DNA of 64,000 bases from Paludibacteraceae bacterium (GCA_017551025.1 JAFZNG010000023.1:1-64000), one strand, 5' to 3'. Counted from the first letter of the stretch, positions 17,277 through 24,322 are shown. Numbers and translations: made by a program. Notes: generated from the sequence alone by a model not told the origin.

Positions 17277-17732
17277 ATGAGAAAAACGCTCGTAATACTC
17301 GTCTCTATGCTTTTCTGTATGTGCACTCAAAGCCAACAAGCCGTTCCGCCTGTTCTTTCATCCATGGACTACCGCATCAACGACTCTTCCCGTTTTCCTT
17401 CTTTCCATTTCATGCTCCGCATGGATGCCGACCACCGTTATTGGCTCTCCAATGCCTCCGGTTGCGATCTCAATGCGGCGCAGACCATCGAAGTGCCGGA
17501 GACCTTCGCCGAACAACTGAGACAGATAGTAGTTGAAGAAAACATGCTGGCGTACAAAACGCACTACCGCCGGCTCATCGACATACAGGACGGCGAGTTT
17601 TGGACACTTAACATCCGTTTTGCGGACAGCGATGTATCCGTTCATACCTCCGGGCATCAGGCCTATCCCAAAGGGAATGCCCTTCCCCGCATCCAACAAC
17701 TGTGCTTAGATACATGGAATCAATTAAAATAA
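17277..17732 (+). CDS. Small exported protein of unknown function
   Basis: The 151-residue product has an N-terminal signal segment (MRKTLVILVSMLFCMCTQS); a Cys near the end of the hydrophobic part (SMLFCMC) might make it a lipoprotein. I recognise no family. It begins 1 nt after the stop of the beta-helix gene and ends 10 nt before the DUF1573-like gene, so it is almost certainly co-transcribed with both. Confidence 0.6.
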   Translation: MRKTLVILVSMLFCMCTQSQQAVPPVLSSMDYRINDSSRFPSFHFMLRMDADHRYWLSNASGCDLNAAQTIEVPETFAEQLRQIVVEENMLAYKTHYRRLIDIQDGEFWTLNIRFADSDVSVHTSGHQAYPKGNALPRIQQLCLDTWNQLK

Positions 17733-17742
17733 TGTATAACCT

Positions 17743-18621
17743 ATGAAAAAGTTCTTATCTATTGCTGCTGCCTTATTGATCACTTGTACCCTTATGGCAG
17801 CCAAGAAATCAGAAAATGTCAAGAACGGTCCTCTGACCTTCGCCCGTACCGAATGTAACCTCGGTCGTGTCGATGCCGGCACCGCTACCAAAGTGATGAC
17901 CTTTGAGTTTACCAACCTCTCCAAATCACCTGTCACTATCTCCGACATCCAATGGGAAGGGGCGCGATTGGAAGTGTCTTGGCTCGTCAACCCAACACCC
18001 CCGCAAGGCAAGAACACCATCACCGTCGAATGGACGCCTAACTACCACTGGGAGGATGTGCCCGACCAGTATAACTGGAAAACGGACATCCATATTCTCT
18101 ATACGGACGGAAAGAAAAACTACGACCAGCCTATCCAAGTAGGCGGTACCATCTTCCTTAAACGTAGCGAGGTCTTCAACCGCCGTATCGGAAAACTGCG
18201 TATGCATCGGCTCAACTCCGTATGGAACTTCTGCGTATGCGGCTCCGAACTGCCCTTCACCATGCAGTACGCCAACCTGACTGACAAAAAAATGGAAGTG
18301 CAGATCGGCTTGTGCGACAAGCAGGGACATATCTATCATAACCTCGTCAAAGAGACCCTCAATCCCAAACAGGAAAGCAAAGTAGAACCGCTCGTGTCGG
18401 TTGAAGACCTGCCCGTTCTCCATTCTACCCATATCGCGTTCTATGTCGATGGCGCGCTCCAAGCAATCGAACCCGTTGAGATCATCCGCTGGGATAAAGC
18501 CGATGACACCACCCGCAAGGCATGGAAACTGAATCGCGGTTATACCTTCGAGATAAAAGGTTGTCCCTATAAGTATGTCTATGATGCCGATGACGAAGAA
18601 GCTTGGAAACATCTGTATTAA
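17743..18621 (+). CDS. Exported DUF1573-like protein
   Basis: The 292-residue product has a signal peptide (about 1-19, ending LMA) and an N-terminal domain (about 30-140) with the DUF1573 pattern: CNLGRVDAGTATKVMTFEFTNLSKSPVTISDI, quoted in parts as NLGRVDAG and FEFTNLSKSPVTI, followed by VEWTPN. These are ASH/immunoglobulin-like domains common in exported Bacteroidota proteins. The C-terminal half (about 150-290) contains a second such sandwich (VCGSELPFTMQYANLTDKKM). The 3' end overlaps the start of the next gene, indicating translational coupling. Confidence 0.68.
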   Translation: MKKFLSIAAALLITCTLMAAKKSENVKNGPLTFARTECNLGRVDAGTATKVMTFEFTNLSKSPVTISDIQWEGARLEVSWLVNPTPPQGKNTITVEWTPNYHWEDVPDQYNWKTDIHILYTDGKKNYDQPIQVGGTIFLKRSEVFNRRIGKLRMHRLNSVWNFCVCGSELPFTMQYANLTDKKMEVQIGLCDKQGHIYHNLVKETLNPKQESKVEPLVSVEDLPVLHSTHIAFYVDGALQAIEPVEIIRWDKADDTTRKAWKLNRGYTFEIKGCPYKYVYDADDEEAWKHLY

Positions 18622-19408
18622 GGTGCTCACAGCACTGGTTCTGACCAGCTGTGCGGAAAAGAGTATATTATTCGATGACCGCGCGGAACTCGGACTCAAA
18701 GGTCCCGTCCGCTCGGTCTATATCACCGCGCATGAGATGGTGGACATGGATGGCGAACTGATGGATGACGGGCTGTGGTACCAACGAACCATGGAGTTCT
18801 CCGAACAAGGACAACTGACCCGCGTGTTCCAAGATGGCGAAGAACGATACGCCTATACATCGCATACCCGGACCGTTGAACGATTCGATATAGATGGCGA
18901 ACTCGATACCAAAGAAGTCACTCTCTATACCGACCATGGAGACATCCTCTCATGGACTCAGTACGATGCATCCAACACCATCCTCTCACAAGAGACATAC
19001 ACCTACGATAGGCATCATCATTGCATCGAGAAAAGCATATACAGCCCGTATAGCTTCAATCTTGTCTGCCGCGACTATACCTACGATGCACAAGGCCGCA
19101 AAACAGGCTATACAGCCTACGCGAGTGATGATAAGGTATCTTATGGTTGGCGCTGTTCCTACGACTCTATCGGACGCGTAGTGCGTGAAGAATGGCTCAC
19201 CACGGAAGGAAAAGTGTCCGGCTCGTCTTCATTCGAATATAACGAACAAGGTTTCGTAGCCGTTGAAACAACAGACGACAAGTACACCAATACGTACACC
19301 TACGAGTACGATGAGCAAGGCAACTGGATCTCTAAAATAACCGTCTATTCCGGCGGCTATGACCGTCCTTCCTATGCTATCGAAGAGCGAACAATCGTTT
19401 ATTACTGA
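18590..19408 (+). CDS. Lipoprotein with YD/RHS-like repeats
   Basis: Possible starts are ATGs at 18575, 18581, 18584 and 18590; the last gives the most compact signal peptide (MTKKLGNICIKVLTALVLTSC, lipobox LTSC). All overlap the previous gene by 32-47 nt. The 272-residue product carries repeated short motifs typical of YD/RHS proteins: TYDRHHHCIEK, DYTYDAQGRKTGY, SYDSIGRVVREEW, EYNEQGFVAVE, EYDEQGNWISK. Such repeats form beta-sheets in extracellular proteins. There is no toxin-like end. It is the last gene of the unit, with a strong terminator 20 nt after the stop. Confidence 0.75.
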   Translation: MTKKLGNICIKVLTALVLTSCAEKSILFDDRAELGLKGPVRSVYITAHEMVDMDGELMDDGLWYQRTMEFSEQGQLTRVFQDGEERYAYTSHTRTVERFDIDGELDTKEVTLYTDHGDILSWTQYDASNTILSQETYTYDRHHHCIEKSIYSPYSFNLVCRDYTYDAQGRKTGYTAYASDDKVSYGWRCSYDSIGRVVREEWLTTEGKVSGSSSFEYNEQGFVAVETTDDKYTNTYTYEYDEQGNWISKITVYSGGYDRPSYAIEERTIVYY

Positions 19409-19427
19409 TTGATCTTAGAAACCTATC

Positions 19428-19463
19428 AAAAAGCGACCCACCGTAGTGAGTCGCTTTTTTTTT
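19428..19463 (+). terminator. Rho-independent terminator
   Basis: AAAAAGCGAC (19428-19437) pairs with GTCGCTTTTT (from 19450) and is followed by more T residues. It closes the 15.9-19.4 kb gene run. Confidence 0.9.
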
Positions 19464-19506
19464 CAAATAATCATTAATTCATTAACTCATTAAACATTAA
19501 TTTGTT

Positions 19507-19739
19507 ATGACAACGTATTCCTATCTGCTCAAAAAAAAGAGACAGGAGAACTGAGCGCACTCCTGCAAATCGGTCTTCCTCTTAACATCTGTGCACAAAT
19601 GGACATCTATGCCTTCCATCTCGCACACCCTAACCTAAGCCAGTTCCAAGTTGCTTTGGAAAAACGAGTCAGCAAGTTCTTTGTCTGGAAATCGTATCAA
19701 GCTATGAATCAACCTATTACGTGGCGGCCTCAAAATTGA
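19507..19739 (+). CDS. Short gene split by a -1 frameshift at an A8 run
   Basis: The ATG at 19507 opens a frame that ends after 15 codons (TGA at 19552). Reading one base back at the A AAA AAG heptamer (19533-19539) joins it to an open frame that runs to TGA at 19737, giving about 77 residues. The second part (for example LSALLQIGLPLNICAQMDIY) looks like real protein. The heptamer is the same as the dnaX programmed frameshift site. Alternatives are a broken gene or a sequencing indel in a homopolymer. A hairpin (19724-19744, GGCGGCCTC / GAGGTCGCC with one G-T pair) overlaps the stop. No family recognised. Confidence 0.45.
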
Positions 19740-19764
19740 GGTCGCCTATTTCTGAAAAAAGCAG

Positions 19765-19822
19765 TAATTTTGCACCGAAAAACTTAAGTTAATCGTGCCC
19801 CAAACGTGGGGCTAAGAAATTT
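19765..19822 (+). promoter_or_regulatory. -7 box and structured leader of the HNH gene
   Basis: TAATTTTG at 19765-19772 fits the Bacteroidota -7 box; no clear TTTG lies 20 bp upstream. Twenty nt after it the leader has ATCGTGCC (19792-19799), a hairpin GCCCCA-AACG-TGGGGC (19797-19812) and GCTAAGAAATTT (19811-19822). The same ATCGTGCC...GCTAAGAAATTT string recurs 20 nt after the -7 box at 22,538. A tandem AATCGTA/AATCGTC repeat (19889-19934) then leads to the ATG. Confidence 0.6.
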
Positions 19823-19940
19823 CACAGCTAACGGCTGGGCCCAGCCATATTTGTTTAACCGACGACGCGATTAATCGCACATTGACCTCAATCGTCAATC
19901 AATCGTAAATCGTAAATCGTCAAATCGTCAATTAACATTT

Positions 19941-20498
19941 ATGGCAAACCAAAATTATCTGATCTATCCCAATCCGGATTTTACTCCGACCGTGGATAGA
20001 CTCCCGGATGGTACGCTCGTCGCGTACGATGCCGAAACACAACTATGGGCAACCTTTGACACCGGACTTGTTTTCCGCAAGAACGATGACCACACTTGGA
20101 CCCAAGAACATCCGTGCGGTTGCACACCCATTGTGCGACAACCCAACCGTCACTCGCAGTACCCGCTTATATGGCGCGGTAGCACAACCATCACGATCCA
20201 TGTGATAGTAGCGCGTGCGTGGATTGGCTCCATTCCCGATGGCTGGCATGTAGATCACATCGACGGCAACAAGTTCAACGCTGCTGTCCTTAACCTCCGT
20301 ATCCTTCCCGCGTGGCTAAACCATCGTGACGGTGGCTTCGTCAAGAAACTGCGAAACAAGAAGATTGACCCGACGCACTTCTCTGCGCCCTTCCTCTTGC
20401 GGTACTTCGACCGTATGGCGGACTTCAAACGCAGCCATACCTCGACGCAGTACACTCGCCTTACCCACGATGACCTCCTACGCATGCTGGAGTGCTAA
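19941..20498 (+). CDS. HNH endonuclease
   Basis: The 185-residue product carries an HNH_3-type core: IHVIVARAWIGSIPDGW, then HVDHIDGNKFNAAVLNLRIL (about residues 87-127). The pair of His residues in VDHIDGN and the Asn in NAAVLNL match the HNH fold used by phage and homing endonucleases that nick or cut double-stranded DNA. A NUMOD-type N-terminal part may precede it. It starts a run of small genes to 24,264. Freestanding HNH nucleases usually mark phage or other mobile DNA; that reading fits this context. Confidence 0.82.
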   Translation: MANQNYLIYPNPDFTPTVDRLPDGTLVAYDAETQLWATFDTGLVFRKNDDHTWTQEHPCGCTPIVRQPNRHSQYPLIWRGSTTITIHVIVARAWIGSIPDGWHVDHIDGNKFNAAVLNLRILPAWLNHRDGGFVKKLRNKKIDPTHFSAPFLLRYFDRMADFKRSHTSTQYTRLTHDDLLRMLEC

Positions 20499-20515
20499 AA
20501 AAGTTTCGTTCATTT

Positions 20516-20572
20516 CCCGAGATATTATCCGGGCTAACAAAAAATCGTTTAACTCTCGGCATACATGCCGAG
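20516..20572 (+). promoter_or_regulatory. Two adjacent hairpins before the next gene
   Basis: The first (20516-20533, CCCG...CGGG around an AT-rich loop) is preceded by TTCGTTCATTT and followed by GGCTAACAAAAAA. The second (20555-20572) is a perfect 8-bp stem CTCGGCAT / ATGCCGAG. The ATG follows 15 nt later at 20588. The second stem is nearly the 781-798 palindrome. Confidence 0.6.
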
Positions 20573-20587
20573 CAAACTATTACAATT

Positions 20588-21151
20588 ATGCTTAACATTG
20601 ATATTTTATCCATCGCCAACGGCGAAATCAAAAAACAACAAATCGCTCAATCGCTCTTCGAGCAAACCGACCACCTCGACAACGCACCGCGCTTCCGCAT
20701 CCTCAGCCAACTCAAGAAGGCCTGCGAGGTTGCCATGAACGAAATCCCCGTGGAGTACCGAACCATCACGGACATCAACACCGGTGAGACCCAACAAGAA
20801 CCCATCTCACTCGCGTCCTTAGCCATCGAAGATGGACTCCGCGAACTCGCCAAAGAGAACCGCACTTCTGGCGACATCATCGTCGCAGGCGCAGCCATCA
20901 CAATCAGTGTCCGTGAGAAGTTCGACTTCAATGCCGACAAGGGTAAGGGCAAAGACGATCCCAAACTCATCGAACACCCGCGTCACGAGGCTGTCAAGAC
21001 CTGGCACGAGTACGATGACAAACAGGCTGAACTCAAGAAGCAATCCGCTATCTGCACCCGCAAGAAGTCTGATGCCGTCAAGGATTATCGCGATGCGTAC
21101 CCCGATGCGCAACCCACTTCCGTCGAGATAACCATCTCCATTCCTGACTAA
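20588..21151 (+). CDS. Protein of unknown function in the HNH-linked gene run
   Basis: The ATG at 20588 is chosen because the in-frame codons upstream cross the paired hairpins. The 187-residue product is charged and predicted helical at both ends (EIKKQQIAQSLFEQTD; LKKQSAICTRKKSDAVKDY) and has a middle segment SGDIIVAGAAITISVREKFDF. There is no signal peptide or membrane segment, so it is probably cytoplasmic. I do not recognise the family. It sits between the HNH gene and other small orphan genes with the same leader style, suggesting a shared mobile origin. Confidence 0.6.
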   Translation: MLNIDILSIANGEIKKQQIAQSLFEQTDHLDNAPRFRILSQLKKACEVAMNEIPVEYRTITDINTGETQQEPISLASLAIEDGLRELAKENRTSGDIIVAGAAITISVREKFDFNADKGKGKDDPKLIEHPRHEAVKTWHEYDDKQAELKKQSAICTRKKSDAVKDYRDAYPDAQPTSVEITISIPD

Positions 21152-21204
21152 AAGAAATGGCATAAAAGAAAGTAGCAAAGAAAATTAAAAAGAAAAACTA
21201 AAAT

Positions 21205-21279
21205 GGTGGTGGTAGAGTGTATACTACGCCCCTAAATCCCCAAGATTAGCTTAGCGAACCTTTACCACCACCGCCTTTT
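21205..21279 (+). promoter_or_regulatory. Long-range hairpin in a leader
   Basis: GGTGGTGGTA (21205-21214) pairs perfectly with TACCACCACC (21263-21272) around 48 nt, and GCCTTTTT follows. This could terminate the upstream gene or be a structured leader of the gene at 21,287. A related GGTGG / CCACC inverted repeat lies at 22,502-22,516. Confidence 0.5.
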
Positions 21280-21286
21280 TAAAATT

Positions 21287-21667
21287 ATGGAAAATGATTA
21301 TTGGCCATCCATATGGCAAGCCTTATATGATAACGGAGCCAGCGCCAAGAAAGAAGAAGGCACACATCGTTTCTGGCTTACGCTCACACCGGCGCAACAG
21401 GAACATGCATTTACCACCATCACCAAAAGGTTGCAAGCAGGAAAATTCGTTTGGTTCGATCCCATCCGTGCCATCAAAGAAGCACTTCGCACGCTCAAAC
21501 CCATCGAACCTGAATTCCTTTCCGGTCGCCAACAGGAGCAAAACTGGAAGAACGGAATCCCCATGGTACAAGTCAAGTACAACGGTTCCTTCCGCATCTG
21601 TACCCGCGCCACCATGGATCAGTTCCACCTCGACTACCAACAAGATTGGCTTCCACTCAAAGACTAG
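21287..21667 (+). CDS. Small protein of unknown function
   Basis: The 126-residue product is soluble and rich in aromatic and basic residues (WPSIWQALYDNGAS, HRFWLTLTPAQQEHAF, GKFVWFDPIRAIKEALRTL). There is no signal peptide. It resembles small orphan proteins found in Bacteroidales mobile regions, but I can name no family. It begins 15 nt after the hairpin at 21,205-21,272. Confidence 0.6.
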   Translation: MENDYWPSIWQALYDNGASAKKEEGTHRFWLTLTPAQQEHAFTTITKRLQAGKFVWFDPIRAIKEALRTLKPIEPEFLSGRQQEQNWKNGIPMVQVKYNGSFRICTRATMDQFHLDYQQDWLPLKD

Positions 21668-21772
21668 TTTATTATTCAGCTTAGTCCTTTTCACTCCGTT
21701 CCAACTCCGTTGCATTCCCGGTCCATTCCCGATCCATTCACCTGAGTGATTTGGAAAAACATTGTCCATTTT

Positions 21773-21839
21773 GGCGGTATGTTTACCGCCAGAGACAGCT
21801 GCGAAAAGTCTTCGTCCATTTCCAGCAATTATATGCTGG
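21773..21839 (+). promoter_or_regulatory. Two hairpins plus nonamer repeat before the next gene
   Basis: GGCGGTA / TACCGCC (21773-21790, preceded by TTGTCCATTTT) and CCAGCA / TGCTGG (21822-21839, preceded by TTCGTCCATTT and followed by GGCTAATAACA). A TTTAACAAC/TTAACGA repeat (21846-21872) then leads directly to the ATG at 21876. Confidence 0.6.
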
Positions 21840-21875
21840 GCTAATAACAGTTTAACAACTTAACGATTTAACAAT

Positions 21876-22322
21876 ATGAGACTCATCTTATCATCTTATT
21901 GCAAAAGCCTCACCGGCTCCTTCGGCAAAGGCTTCGGATACATCATCCAATCCCGTCGTACCTCCAACGGTACTATCTTCTCAACCCGCCGCACCTCGCG
22001 CCGCCTCCAAGGCGAACCCGACCCGCGGCACATGCTATTCCTCCACCAGTGCGCAGCGATGGCAATCGACGGCATCTTCCTCGCGAACATCAGCCTCACC
22101 ATCCCCGAACTCTGTGCCGCCTTCCTCGAAATGGTCTCGCACCTCGATTGGTCCGACCTCACGCCCGAAGAGCAATCGCTCATGATTGCTCAGTGGCGCG
22201 ACATCGCCTGCACCCAAAACGGCATCTCCGAGGAACGCCAAGCCGCCCCTGAACTCTACCTCAACGCCCAAGAGTTCCTCAACATCTACCGTTATCTCAA
22301 GCGGAAAGGATGGTGGGAATGA
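21876..22322 (+). CDS. Protein of unknown function
   Basis: The 148-residue product starts MRLILSSYCKSLTGSFGKGF and continues with a basic Ser/Thr/Arg stretch (QSRRTSNGTIFSTRRTSRR). The C-terminal two thirds is predicted helical (FLHQCAAMAIDGIF, LTIPELCAAFLEMVSHLDW). No family was recognised. Its stop overlaps the start of the next gene as ATGA (22319-22322), so the two are translationally coupled. Confidence 0.6.
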   Translation: MRLILSSYCKSLTGSFGKGFGYIIQSRRTSNGTIFSTRRTSRRLQGEPDPRHMLFLHQCAAMAIDGIFLANISLTIPELCAAFLEMVSHLDWSDLTPEEQSLMIAQWRDIACTQNGISEERQAAPELYLNAQEFLNIYRYLKRKGWWE

Positions 22323-22492
22323 GACCGACAACAGCTAAGCGCTACGCTAAGATAAGGCAAGCCGCCGCCGAACTATACGGAAAGATGCCGGTGATGAAGA
22401 TCTATCTCGAACTCGCCGATCGTTTCGACCTCTCCGATGAGTGGATTAGACACATTCTATCCGGCAAAAATGCTAAAAAACACCCTCCATAA
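22319..22492 (+). CDS. Small helix-turn-helix-like protein
   Basis: The ATG at 22319 overlaps the upstream TGA (ATGA). The alternative ATG at 22310 would add three residues. The 57-residue basic product (KRYAKIRQAAAELYGKMP, then MKIYLELADRFDLSDEWIRH) looks like a small three-helix DNA-binding fold in which DLSDEWIRHIL would be the recognition segment. This is a fold guess, not a family assignment. Coupling to the preceding gene suggests they work together. Confidence 0.5.
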   Translation: MRPTTAKRYAKIRQAAAELYGKMPVMKIYLELADRFDLSDEWIRHILSGKNAKKHPP

Positions 22493-22537
22493 GTAACGAT
22501 TGGTGGTTTCCGCCACCGAAAACCCTCAAAATCGACA

Positions 22538-22589
22538 TATATTTGCAAAAAATTTTGAAAAAAGATCGTGCCAACGAGCTAAGAAATTT
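22538..22589 (+). promoter_or_regulatory. -7 box and shared leader motif of the two-TM gene
   Basis: TATATTTG at 22538-22545 fits the -7 box. Twenty nt later come ATCGTGCC (22565-22572) and GCTAAGAAATTT (22578-22589), the same string and spacing as before the HNH gene, here with a shorter middle (AACGA). The ATG is 9 nt further on. Confidence 0.6.
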
Positions 22590-22597
22590 ATTTTACC

Positions 22598-22786
22598 ATG
22601 CGTATCGACCTCCAACTCATAGCCGCGTTTATCCTTTCGACCGGCGGCCTCATCCTCCTCTTCTGCGGAGTCTTTATCGACCCACAAGGAGAAATCCACT
22701 CCTCCCTCCTGGTTGCCTTCGGCGAAACCGCCACTTTCGCCGGGGCACTCTTTGGAATAGATTACGTCTACAAGAAAAAGAACTAA
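22598..22786 (+). CDS. Two-helix membrane protein, holin-like
   Basis: The 62-residue product has two hydrophobic helices (about 7-26 LIAAFILSTGGLILLFCGVF and 38-55 LLVAFGETATFAGALFGI) separated by the short polar loop DPQGEIHSS, with a basic KKKN end. Similar small two-helix proteins in Bacteroidales lie next to lysis- or amidase-like genes, and here a DUF5675 gene follows. A holin-like or membrane-anchoring role is inferred from size and context only. Confidence 0.6.
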   Translation: MRIDLQLIAAFILSTGGLILLFCGVFIDPQGEIHSSLLVAFGETATFAGALFGIDYVYKKKN

Positions 22787-22790
22787 CCTT

Positions 22791-22824
22791 CGAAGTCTCG
22801 AAGTCTCGTAGTCACGTAGTCACG
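22791..22824. repeat. Octamer tandem repeat in a leader
   Basis: CGAAGTCT / CGAAGTCT / CGTAGTCA / CGTAGTCA, unit 8 nt, with stepwise changes. It lies about 40 nt before the GTG start at 22865. Confidence 0.8.
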
Positions 22825-22864
22825 ATAAAATATTTTGTTTAATTTGGTAAATTTGTGAACAATA

Positions 22865-23245
22865 GTGTACTATAAGCTCATTCGTCAACCCGCAAAAGGC
22901 AAGGCCGTCCGAGGCACACTCTATAGTGTCGAGCACCGTTTCTCCCGCTCCGTAAGTGTGTACCGCGAGTACCTCACTCCCATTTGCGACACCCTGGAAA
23001 ATGCCGACTACTTAGTCCCTGCATTGATTTACCGTCTCTCCGTAACTCACTCGCCTAAGTTCAACCGCCTCCTGCCCATCCTCAACCAAGTCCCCGGTCG
23101 CTCTGGTATCCGCTTTCACCGCGGTACCAAGCCCGAACACTCCCGCGGCTGTATCCTCGTTTCAGCCGAGAACGAACAAAAACTAACCGCCTTATGGCTT
23201 AAAGAACAAAACGATCATGAAGAATGTAGAATCGAAATCGTCTGA
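22865..23245 (+). CDS. DUF5675 family protein
   Basis: The start is a GTG at 22865; no ATG is available in frame upstream. The 126-residue product fits the DUF5675 family: an early strand GTLYSVEHRFSRSVSVY, LIYRLSVTHSPKFNRLLPIL, then the motif GIRFHRGTKPEHSRGCILVS with conserved His and Cys. DUF5675 proteins occur in phages and phage-derived regions and resemble small peptidase-like or lysis-associated proteins; the reaction is not known to me. It follows the holin-like gene and overlaps the next small gene by 29 nt. Confidence 0.75.
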   Translation: MYYKLIRQPAKGKAVRGTLYSVEHRFSRSVSVYREYLTPICDTLENADYLVPALIYRLSVTHSPKFNRLLPILNQVPGRSGIRFHRGTKPEHSRGCILVSAENEQKLTALWLKEQNDHEECRIEIV

Positions 23246-23336
23246 TTGGAAAGAGGTTGTCATTGAGATTGTTCTCAAAATCCTCACCCTCGGCTTCTAT
23301 CACATCGAGAAGCACCGTAAACAGGACCCGGTGTAA
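23217..23336 (+). CDS. 39-residue small protein overlapping the DUF5675 gene
   Basis: The ATG at 23217 lies inside the DUF5675 gene in another frame (29-nt overlap). The product (MKNVESKSSDWKEVVIEIVL, then KILTLGFYHIEKHRK and a few residues) has one amphipathic or membrane-dipping helix and a basic end. It recalls the tiny 'smalltalk' proteins that sit after amidase-like genes in Bacteroides, but the sequence match is not close. The overlap and the conserved-looking composition argue that it is a real gene. Confidence 0.5.
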   Translation: MKNVESKSSDWKEVVIEIVLKILTLGFYHIEKHRKQDPV

Positions 23337-23387
23337 AAGAAAGTCCCTCTAACTGAAAACTGAATACTGAAATCTGAACACTAAGGT

Positions 23388-23783
23388 ATGGCAAAAGCAT
23401 CTTATGCCCCGATGTTTGAAACCGTCTCTGGCGCGTTGAACAAGATCAACAAGAAATCGCCTCACGCCCAGGACCAGAAGATGGTTCTCACTACGCATCG
23501 TAAGGCACCCACCACCAGCCCTGATTGCTCCCGCGTCTACCTCCGTGGACTCAGCTCTGTCTCCCGCACCACGCCTGTAACCGCCAAAGAGACCCAAGTA
23601 CGCACTAAGTTCGCCGCCGTCTCCGCAGCTGTCAACGCACGCGTCAAGACTACGAGTCCCACCTATGCAGACGACTATGCCGCTTTCCTCGCCCAGAAGG
23701 ACGCCGCCCAAGGCAAAACCACCTTCCGCTCCTACATCTGGTCCCTCGAAAGCGCGGCCTACGACTCCGAGCATCAAGGCTAA
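23388..23783 (+). CDS. Small soluble protein, first of two paralogues
   Basis: The 131-residue product is basic and Ala/Thr-rich. It aligns along its length with the gene at 23,878: both have M-A-K, VSGAL, QKM-x-L-x-THR, TT-x-P-x-C-x-R, VR-x-x-FA-x-VSAAV, AF-x-AQKD, and a closing Y-x-W-x-x-E-x-x-AYD-x-EH. No signal peptide or domain is recognised. The leader is an ACTGAA-based octamer run (ctgaaaactg style). Function is unknown. Confidence 0.65.
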   Translation: MAKASYAPMFETVSGALNKINKKSPHAQDQKMVLTTHRKAPTTSPDCSRVYLRGLSSVSRTTPVTAKETQVRTKFAAVSAAVNARVKTTSPTYADDYAAFLAQKDAAQGKTTFRSYIWSLESAAYDSEHQG

Positions 23784-23794
23784 AAGAATGTATC

Positions 23795-23866
23795 GACCAT
23801 ATATGGGCGATTACTCGCCCACTTGGTCTAACAATTTAACGATTTAACAGTTTAACAATTTAACAC
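23795..23866 (+). promoter_or_regulatory. Two-tier hairpin plus octamer repeat leader
   Basis: Inner stem GGGCGA / TCGCCC (23805-23820) and outer stem GACCA / TGGTC (23795-23828) are followed by TAACAATTTAACGATTTAAC, a TTTAACNA repeat to 23866, ending 12 nt before the ATG at 23878. Confidence 0.6.
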
Positions 23867-23877
23867 CCCTAATCACA

Positions 23878-24264
23878 ATGGCAAAAGTAGAATGGAGTGC
23901 CGGTATCGACAGTGTATCCGGCGCATTGGCAAAACCCGGTAACAACCCGCAACACAGCTGTCAAAAGATGCTGCTTGGTACCCACCGTACCGCCGCAACC
24001 ACCAACCCCAACTGTAACCGACTCTTCCTGCGCAAGCAGGTGAAACGAAGCACGATGCCGTCGAGTGCAGAGTTGGATGTTCGTGAGCGCTTTGCAACGG
24101 TATCGGCAGCAGTGGCAGACCGTCGCAAGGACTTGACGAAGATCACGACCGACCAGATTGCCTTCAAGGCCCAGAAGGACAACCCGGGCGGCTGCCGCAC
24201 GATGACCAAGTACCTCTGGAAGGTCGAGGGCGAAGCCTACGACGCCGAGCACCCGCGCGGCTAA
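23878..24264 (+). CDS. Small soluble protein, second of two paralogues
   Basis: The 128-residue product is a diverged copy of the gene at 23,388 (shared VSGAL, THR, VSAAV, AQKD and AYD-x-EH blocks). Divergence is large, so the duplication is old and both copies have kept a reading frame, implying selection. It is the last gene before a terminator and before the inverted rpsA fragment. Confidence 0.65.
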   Translation: MAKVEWSAGIDSVSGALAKPGNNPQHSCQKMLLGTHRTAATTNPNCNRLFLRKQVKRSTMPSSAELDVRERFATVSAAVADRRKDLTKITTDQIAFKAQKDNPGGCRTMTKYLWKVEGEAYDAEHPRG

Positions 24265-24289
24265 TCGTCAAAGACGACAAATCGGAGAG

Positions 24290-24312
24290 GAGACCCCACA
24301 AGGGTCTCTTTT
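24290..24312 (+). terminator. Rho-independent terminator
   Basis: GAGACCC (24290-24296) pairs with GGGTCTC (24302-24308), loop CACAA, followed by TTTT. It lies 26 nt after the stop of the second paralogue. Confidence 0.85.
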
Positions 24313-24322
24313 CTGGTTTATC

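Noticed and set aside
19507..24264. Complete prophage
   Set aside because: No terminase, portal, capsid, tail, integrase or replication gene was recognised; only lysis-like and orphan genes are present.
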